Shown here in pieces: positions 6,382-10,415 of a stretch of DNA of 10,415 nt; position 1 is the stretch's first letter, and each line of letters begins with the position of its first letter. The stretch lies in NCBI GenBank assembly GCA_028697695.1, contig JAQVEI010000038.1, forward strand, positions 1-10,415, read 5' to 3'. This DNA is from Lentimicrobiaceae bacterium. Its GTDB lineage: Bacteria; Bacteroidota; Bacteroidia; Bacteroidales; Lentimicrobiaceae. The position numbers and the translations under genes were made by a program. Under the pieces are notes generated by a model. That model did not search any database, had not been told where the DNA came from, and saw only the letters and a program-made list of their open reading frames with translations.

Positions 6382-8154
6382 TCACCCAAACTGCACCTCA
6401 CTCAAACTCCTATACAAACCTTGTTCTGATTTCAGCAATTCTTCATGGGTTCCTTTTTCAACAATTTGGCCATGATCCAACACAAGAATCATATCTGCCT
6501 GGCGGATGGTGGAAAGTCGGTGGGCAATAACAATGGAAGTACGGCCTTTCATTAGCTTTTCAAGCGCATCCTGCACCAGACGCTCACTTTCTGAATCCAG
6601 GGAAGAGGTAGCTTCATCAAGAATAAGAATTTTCGGGTTTTTCAGTACGGCCCGGGCAATGGCCACGCGTTGGCGCTGACCACCCGAAAGTTGGGTGCCC
6701 CGCTCTCCGACAAGGGTATCCAGACCTTCGGGGAATTTCTGAATAAATTCCCAGGCATTGGCTTTGCGGGCGGCCGCTTCTATTTGCTCTGCAGTAGCAT
6801 GTGGTTTGCCGTAGGCAATGTTTTCGCGGATGCTTCCCCCGAACAGGAAGATATCCTGAGGCACAATGGCCATTTGACTGCGAAGTACCGACAGAGAAAT
6901 TTTTTGGTTGCAGGTTTCATCAAACAAAATTCGGCCTGAGGTAGGTTCATACAGCCGAAGCAACAAGGAAACCATGGTGGACTTACCCGCACCACTTGGC
7001 CCCACCAAAGCAACCAGGGAATCAGGTTTAATGTCAATGTTGATGTCGCGGAGCACTTGTTGATCCATTCGGGTGGGATAACTAAACGACAAATGCTCGA
7101 AGCGGATACCGCCCTGTAAAATCTGTTCGGGCATAAGTTCGGGTAAGTTTTCAACCGGTTCGGGCGTTTCGTTGAAAATTTCGAGCAAATCCTCGGTGGC
7201 CCCGATAAACTTCTGCACCCGGGCAAAAACATCGGCCATGCCGCCAATGGTCCCGCCAATAAAAACGGTATAAATCACAAACGAGAACAGTTCGCCGGTG
7301 GCAATTTCGCCGGCAGCCAGCAAGTTGGCGCCCTTCCAGATAACCGCTGTAATGGCCCCAAAAAGGCCCAGGATGATAAATGCCGAAAACGCCCCGCGCA
7401 GTCGCCCATTTCGAATGCCCGTGTCGGCAATATCAAGGGTTTTGACCTTATAGCGGCCCATTTCAAAATACTCATTGGTAAAAGCCTTTACACTTTGGAT
7501 TCCCTGCAGGGTTTCCTCCACAATGGTGTTGCTGTCGGCCACCTGTGCCTGAGCCAGTTTGCTCAGTTTGCGGATATAGCGCCCGAAAATTCCGGCCAAC
7601 ACCATAATCAGTGGCAGAATCATCAGCATAAAAAGGGTGAGTTTCATGGAAGTAATCATCATCAGGGCAACACCGCCGGTAATGATGATGATTTGCCGGA
7701 TAAATTCGGCCAGGGTGGTGGTAAGTGCATCCTGCAAAAGGGTGATGTCCGATGAAATACGGCTGTTCAACTCCCCAACCCTTCGCTGCTGGAAAAACTT
7801 CATCGGCAGACGCACCAAATGATTAAAGGTACTCTGGCGAAGATCGGCCAGGGTTTTCTCGGCCACATTTACAAACAACACTATCCTGAAATAAGAAAAT
7901 ACCGACTGGGCAATCAGCACCGCGATCAATATCAGGGCAATGCGGTTGATTTCCTGCGCAAGTTGTCCTTTGTTGCCATAATCCACCAACTCACCAAGCA
8001 GTTTGGGAAAAACGAGGCTTGCAGCACTGGAACCAAGCAAAAACAAAAGTCCCAGGGCATACGTCCAGCGGTAGGGCCGGATATAGTGATATAATTTAAA
8101 CAGTTTTTTTAATCCCGGAAGGGTAATTTTTCGTTTCAGGGCTTCATCGGTCAT
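6382..8154 (-). CDS. ABC exporter, fused permease and ATPase (MsbA/ABCB half-transporter type)
   Basis: This 590-residue half-transporter should act as a dimer in the inner membrane, using ATP to export a lipid, peptide or drug. Residues about 25-310 form the membrane domain with six hydrophobic segments (near 31-50, 71-94, 150-170, 172-193, 255-275 and 288-305). The ATPase domain has every key motif intact: Walker A GPSGAGKST (385-393), Q-loop VPQD (431-434), signature LSGGQ (489-493), Walker B LILDE (510-514), D-loop SSLD (517-520) and H-loop His545. Length is normal for the family. The MADVFARVQKFIGATEDLLEI linker is typical of the MsbA/ABCB10-like branch. The ATG at 8152-8154 opens a sensible cytoplasmic N-terminus (MTDEALKRK) and the gene ends in TGA. 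It appears to be transcribed alone; nothing nearby names its substrate, so I give no gene symbol. Confidence 0.93.
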   Translation of the reverse strand: MTDEALKRKITLPGLKKLFKLYHYIRPYRWTYALGLLFLLGSSAASLVFPKLLGELVDYGNKGQLAQEINRIALILIAVLIAQSVFSYFRIVLFVNVAEKTLADLRQSTFNHLVRLPMKFFQQRRVGELNSRISSDITLLQDALTTTLAEFIRQIIIITGGVALMMITSMKLTLFMLMILPLIMVLAGIFGRYIRKLSKLAQAQVADSNTIVEETLQGIQSVKAFTNEYFEMGRYKVKTLDIADTGIRNGRLRGAFSAFIILGLFGAITAVIWKGANLLAAGEIATGELFSFVIYTVFIGGTIGGMADVFARVQKFIGATEDLLEIFNETPEPVENLPELMPEQILQGGIRFEHLSFSYPTRMDQQVLRDINIDIKPDSLVALVGPSGAGKSTMVSLLLRLYEPTSGRILFDETCNQKISLSVLRSQMAIVPQDIFLFGGSIRENIAYGKPHATAEQIEAAARKANAWEFIQKFPEGLDTLVGERGTQLSGGQRQRVAIARAVLKNPKILILDEATSSLDSESERLVQDALEKLMKGRTSIVIAHRLSTIRQADMILVLDHGQIVEKGTHEELLKSEQGLYRSLSEVQFG

Positions 8155-8513
8155 AGTGTAGTCTATTCTTGCTTAGCAATGCAAAACTTTAACAGATGAA
8201 TGAGGGGAAAGTTAGGTGGAAGGTACATATCAGGCCTAAAGAATGAAACAAAACATTCATCAATGAGGAACAAATGGCTTCATTACCAGAAGTAAAGCTG
8301 TTAAAGTAATATTTATTGTTCGTTGAGCACGCACTACAAGCGCGCGCAAACTAAGGTTGTCTCAATTAAAAGTATGACTATTCACTTGCAGCATGTCAGG
8401 CACTTCATAACTGATTATAACTATACATCTATTCTACATTTCCCATCTACATATATTCATATATAGAATATTCACATATTAGATTTGACTTTATTTAGAA
8501 TGATTATAAATTA
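8155..8513. other. Gene-free AT-rich divergent intergenic region
   Basis: This lies between the minus-strand exporter and the plus-strand LytTR gene. I see no coding frame with family features and no RNA gene. It contains a small hairpin (GAATG 8241-8245 with CATTC 8254-8258), an alternating GCGCGCGC (8340-8347), a 9-bp direct repeat TGATTATAA (8412-8420 and 8501-8509) and an AT-rich stretch around 8449-8480. No exact minus-strand TAnnTTTG box was found for the exporter. Upstream control elements for the LytTR gene may lie near its right end. Confidence 0.5.
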
Positions 8514-8523
8514 CCCCCCCCCC
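8514..8523. repeat. Run of ten C residues next to the LytTR promoter
   Basis: Ten uninterrupted C bases sit in otherwise AT-rich DNA and end one base before the TTG taken as the -33 box. Long C or G runs are prone to slipped-strand length change and can set phase-variable expression. Here a length change would alter spacing between the core promoter and anything bound upstream, not the -33 to -7 spacing. Confidence 0.7.
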
Positions 8524-8556
8524 TTGTAAAACAAATAGTTTTAACAGTTAGCTTTG
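8524..8556 (+). promoter_or_regulatory. Promoter of the LytTR gene (TTG, 22 bp, TAGCTTTG)
   Basis: TTG (8524-8526) and TAGCTTTG (8549-8556) fit the Bacteroidota/Flavobacterium pattern TTG-N17-23-TAnnTTTG. The start of transcription would be near 8563, giving a leader of about 87 nt. ACAGTTAGC (8544-8552), which overlaps the -7 box, matches 8 of 9 positions of the LytTR site pattern, so the protein could bind its own promoter. Confidence 0.55.
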
Positions 8557-8590
8557 TATCGGTAAAATAGAGAGATTACGTATTAAGAGC

Positions 8591-8605
8591 GAGTTTTTTA
8601 AACTC
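8591..8605 (+). other. Leader hairpin of the LytTR gene
   Basis: GAGTTT (8591-8596) and AAACTC (8600-8605) form a 6-bp stem with a TTT loop, followed by TTTTA, 44 bp before the start codon. It could act as a weak attenuator or be a chance structure. Confidence 0.3.
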
Positions 8606-8649
8606 TTTTATATAAAGGCCAGAGAATTATTTAACATAAAGCGGCAGCT

Positions 8650-9000
8650 ATGAACTTTGACTTTAGCAAACAAAAAGGAAAGATATTACCGATTAAAGAA
8701 AAAACACAAACAAGCTTTCTTTGCTATGATGAAATACTATATTTAGAATGCACCGGTAATTTAGTTTTCGTATTTCACACACAAAACGCAAGACACATTT
8801 CCTATACAAGCTCGCTTATTTCCAATGAAACGATTTTAGGCGATTTTGGCTTCGTTCGGATAAGTGATAACAAAATAGTAAACATGTACCATGTTAAGAA
8901 ATTGAACTCTATAAAACGTGAGATTCACATGAGTAATGGGTGTGTTTTAGAAGTTTCGCGCAGAAAATGGCACAAAATTGCTGAGTTATTCAAATCATGA
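8650..9000 (+). CDS. Stand-alone LytTR DNA-binding regulator
   Basis: This 116-residue protein is almost entirely a LytTR DNA-binding domain (about 13-115) and has no receiver, membrane or sensor domain. Family landmarks are visible: DEILYLECTGN (27-37; family 'dI-yiea-gNyv'), FVRISDNKIVNMYHVKKL (68-85; family 'F-RiHrSyiVNl--I--i') and MSNGCVLEVSRRK (94-106; family 'l-nG--lpVSRr'). LytTR proteins bind pairs of short direct repeats about two helical turns apart and usually activate transcription. The ATG at 8650 gives a complete domain and the gene ends in TGA. Four bases after the stop begins an array of 21-bp spaced repeats leading to a small peptide gene, so the peptide promoter is the likely target. 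With no receiver, its activity must be set by its own amount, by a partner protein or by another domain in trans. The coding DNA is clearly AT-richer than the exporter gene (35% against 58% GC in one sampled line each). Confidence 0.9.
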   Translation: MNFDFSKQKGKILPIKEKTQTSFLCYDEILYLECTGNLVFVFHTQNARHISYTSSLISNETILGDFGFVRISDNKIVNMYHVKKLNSIKREIHMSNGCVLEVSRRKWHKIAELFKS

Positions 9001-9003
9001 ACT

Positions 9004-9075
9004 ACCAGTTATACAATATTTATGACCACTTATACGATATTTTCGACCACTTATAAGTTAAGATGACCACTATGT
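9004..9075 (+). promoter_or_regulatory. Four direct repeats, 21/21/20 bp apart: candidate LytTR operator array
   Basis: The core ACCASTTATA occurs as ACCAGTTATA (9004-9013), ACCACTTATA (9025-9034) and ACCACTTATA (9046-9055), with a degenerate fourth copy ACCACTATG (9066-9074). The first two full 21-bp units agree at 17 of 21 positions. The first copy extends to CCAGTTATACAA, which matches the clostridial VirR box pattern CCAGTTNTNCAC at all but the last base; TAAGTTAAG (9054-9062) fits the general LytTR pattern [TA][AC][CA]GTTN[AG][TG] fully. The patterns are recalled from the literature, not searched. The 21-bp spacing equals two DNA turns, as for known LytTR site pairs. The array ends about 22 bp before a -7 box that lacks a -33 box, a position suited to an activator. 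Confidence 0.7.
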
Positions 9076-9096
9076 CGAAAACAACAGTTTTCCCCT

Positions 9097-9104
9097 TACA
9101 TTTG
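9097..9104 (+). promoter_or_regulatory. -7 box TACATTTG of the cysteine-rich peptide gene
   Basis: TACATTTG is an exact TAnnTTTG match, about 93 bp before the peptide start codon. No TTG lies 17-23 bp upstream; the repeat array occupies that position instead. The predicted transcription start is near 9111. The missing -33 box suggests activator dependence. Confidence 0.6.
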
Positions 9105-9114
9105 TTAAGCATTT

Positions 9115-9134
9115 GTTATCAACGGCCGGATAAC
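9115..9134 (+). other. Hairpin at the start of the peptide mRNA leader
   Basis: GTTATC (9115-9120) and GATAAC (9129-9134) form a 6-bp stem whose loop contains the palindrome CGGCCG. It would lie at the very 5' end of the transcript and may protect it from decay. Just before it, CATTTGTTA is repeated at 9099 and 9110. Confidence 0.35.
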
Positions 9135-9197
9135 ATTTGAAGTGAAAGGGTGACGCCACTATAAATGCAGCCCGGAAATTGTTAAAACCTTTTACAA

Positions 9198-9416
9198 ATG
9201 AGAAAACATGTAAAAATTATTGCGATTATTATGATAACTGCCGCAGGCATATTCGCCGGATCGGATGCATTTTCAACCGATGTTCCTGCATTTGGATGCA
9301 GGTATTCAGGGAACTCTTCAGATTATTGTGTTTATGGCAACATGTGGGTATACAATTGCTGTAACAATTCAAGAACCAGTTGCGCATATACTATAACACC
9401 CCCTTCCATAGATTAG
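9198..9416 (+). CDS. Small secreted cysteine-rich peptide (72 residues)
   Basis: I do not recognise a named family. Residues 1-24 look like a signal peptide: basic start MRKHVK, hydrophobic IIAIIMITAAGIFAG, likely cut near SDA-F. The mature part of about 48 residues has five cysteines in a regular pattern: C34-x9-C44-x9-C54-C55-x6-C62, with several Tyr, Asn and Ser residues, suggesting a disulfide-stabilised extracytoplasmic peptide. Size, N-terminus and the neighbouring propeller gene recall the NVEALA-type small secreted proteins of Bacteroidota, but the NVEALA motif itself is absent, so membership is not claimed. The ATG at 9198-9200 is the only start that gives a full signal peptide. The gene sits between a promoter with a LytTR-like operator array and a strong hairpin, as expected for a tightly regulated, highly made product. 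A signalling, bacteriocin-like or envelope role is possible; none is shown. A perfect 7-bp hairpin (CCTGCAT/ATGCAGG, 9285-9302) lies within the coding part. Confidence 0.75.
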   Translation: MRKHVKIIAIIMITAAGIFAGSDAFSTDVPAFGCRYSGNSSDYCVYGNMWVYNCCNNSRTSCAYTITPPSID

Positions 9417-9437
9417 AAGTTATGCCACTGCTTTAAC

Positions 9438-9489
9438 AATAAATGGTTAGGTTTAACTGTCTGTATATAGGGAAACCTGACCATTTATT
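9438..9489 (+). terminator. Strong 17-bp hairpin between the peptide and propeller genes
   Basis: AATAAATGGTTAGGTTT (9438-9454) pairs with AAACCTGACCATTTATT (9473-9489) over 17 positions, with one G-U wobble and an 18-nt loop. It begins 21 bp after the peptide stop and is followed by an AT-rich run ending in ATTATTTTTC. It could be a full or partial terminator, or a barrier protecting the peptide mRNA 3' end. The long loop is unusual for an intrinsic terminator. A weak -7-like box (TACGTTTA, 9514-9521) downstream could give the propeller gene its own start. Confidence 0.65.
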
Positions 9490-9539
9490 TAAATTATTAA
9501 ATTATTTTTCATTTACGTTTACAAGATAAAACCTGCATT

Positions 9540-10415
9540 ATGATAGGAAACTCCATTAAATTACTTTCCGTTTTTCTTTTTTCCTTTGGTGCTTGTAGCA
9601 ACAATATAACCAAAACACCTGAAAATGAAACTACATTTAATAAATTCCCTCTCGTTCAGTTACTTGACGAGAATGATTTTATGAAGTTTGACACAATAAA
9701 CCCTGATGGCTTATTGTTATTCCAAGACACCATATTGATCATCAGAAATAGAGCAAACAGTTCAAAGTATCATTTTTCTTCCATAAACCTTAACACCCGT
9801 AATTTCATTTCACACCATATAGAATCAGGTTATAAAACCGGGCAATCGTTAGGGTTTTTGTCTTGGGGTATTATATCTTCAAATTTATGGGTAAGTGACC
9901 TCAACAAACAAAAAATTATTCTATCACCCTTGTTTAACCCTGATAAAAAGAGCGGCGAAAGCAAGGAGATGCAATTGCCAGTATTTTACTATTCAATACA
10001 AATGGATAGTGATTCCACATTGATAGGCAGTGGCAATTACGATTCTGATTATAAATTGACCAGGCTAAACCTTTCAACAGGAAAGGTTCTTGATGAAATG
10101 ATACCATATCATAAAGCAGGTTCTGAGAATCTGGCCAGAGAAGAAAAAATGGCTTATGAAAGTTTTCTTTGCATAAAACCGTCTGCCAATAAATGCGTGC
10201 TGGCCTGCCGCTATGCTGATCAAATAGAGGTGATTGATCTTGATAGGAGAAAATCAATAATAATCAAGGGTCCTAATGGATTTGAACCGGATGTTGAGGT
10301 TTTGATTGGAAATGATGGAAAAAAAATGATCTCTCGCAACAATGACACAAGTCTTGCAGCTGTGAGTTTGAAAGCTACCGACAACTATATTTACGTTTTA
10401 TTTTCCGGCAACCGG
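9540..10415 (+). CDS. TolB-like six-bladed beta-propeller lipoprotein (N-terminal 292 residues, cut by window end)
   Basis: The frame is open from the ATG at 9540-9542 to the window edge with no stop. Residues 1-19 are a lipoprotein signal with lipobox FGAC (Cys19), so the protein is anchored to a membrane on the periplasmic or outer face. The remainder shows repeated beta-strand segments with short turns (LLLFQDTILIIRNR, SKYHFSSINLNTR, QKIILSPLF, YSIQMDSDSTLIGSGNYDS, DYKLTRLNLSTGKVL) and ends with YIYVLFSGNR, resembling the 'yiYaLysGr' segment of Bacteroidota TolB_like (BF3526-type) propeller proteins, usually about 350-400 residues. Such lipoproteins are often encoded next to small secreted peptides of the NVEALA kind, which fits its place here. 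Function is unknown; binding or handling of the peptide is an inference from gene order. Family assignment is by eye and moderately sure. Confidence 0.75.
   Translation, partial: MIGNSIKLLSVFLFSFGACSNNITKTPENETTFNKFPLVQLLDENDFMKFDTINPDGLLLFQDTILIIRNRANSSKYHFSSINLNTRNFISHHIESGYKTGQSLGFLSWGIISSNLWVSDLNKQKIILSPLFNPDKKSGESKEMQLPVFYYSIQMDSDSTLIGSGNYDSDYKLTRLNLSTGKVLDEMIPYHKAGSENLAREEKMAYESFLCIKPSANKCVLACRYADQIEVIDLDRRKSIIIKGPNGFEPDVEVLIGNDGKKMISRNNDTSLAAVSLKATDNYIYVLFSGNR

Noticed and set aside
8340..8347. GCGCGCGC as Z-DNA or a regulatory site
   Set aside because: It is only 8 bp and has no nearby promoter element or partner repeat.
8412..8509. Direct repeat TGATTATAA as an operator pair
   Set aside because: The two copies are 89 bp apart in AT-rich DNA, which is easily chance.
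9004..9075. Short CRISPR-like array
   Set aside because: The repeats are 10-bp cores at 21-bp spacing with related, not unique, intervening bases, and there are no cas genes.
9934..10257. Minus-strand open frame of 107 codons
   Set aside because: It is antisense to the propeller lipoprotein, which has a lipobox and family-like segments; the shadow has none.

Overview
The window looks like chromosomal DNA of a Bacteroidota (Bacteroidetes), probably a Bacteroidales- or Marinilabiliales-like organism. The evidence is a SusC-like TonB-dependent receptor paired with a DUF4249 lipoprotein, a DUF4838 secreted glycoside-hydrolase-like protein, a TolB-like six-bladed propeller lipoprotein, TAnnTTTG-type -7 promoter boxes, and starts without Shine-Dalgarno sequences. 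No RNA gene, insertion sequence or CRISPR array was found.

Layout. Positions 1-209 (+) hold the C-terminus of an acyl-CoA (propionyl-CoA type) carboxylase beta subunit. A gene-free stretch follows with a cluster of short palindromes. On the minus strand, 484-3700 carries a TonB receptor followed by a DUF4249 lipoprotein, apparently an outer-membrane uptake pair. The receptor reading frame is cut by one in-frame TGA near residue 506, with both halves otherwise well conserved. Also on the minus strand are a 745-residue secreted DUF4838/discoidin protein (3915-6152) and an MsbA/ABCB-type ABC exporter (6382-8154). The leftmost genes and the exporter look like ordinary core or accessory metabolism.

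The last 2 kb (about 8500-10415, +) is the most interesting part. It is AT-richer than the exporter gene in sampled lines and reads as one small regulated module: a stand-alone LytTR DNA-binding protein; an array of four 21/21/20-bp spaced direct repeats right after its stop codon; a -7 promoter box without a recognisable -33 box; a 72-residue secreted peptide with five cysteines; a 17-bp stem hairpin; and a TolB-like beta-propeller lipoprotein that runs off the window. The repeat core (ACCASTTATA) resembles known LytTR sites such as the VirR box and the AgrA-type site, and the spacing is that of two helical turns. I infer that the LytTR protein activates the peptide promoter through this array, with the hairpin setting a high peptide to lower lipoprotein ratio. 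The LytTR gene's own promoter sits beside a run of ten C residues, a possible slippage tract.
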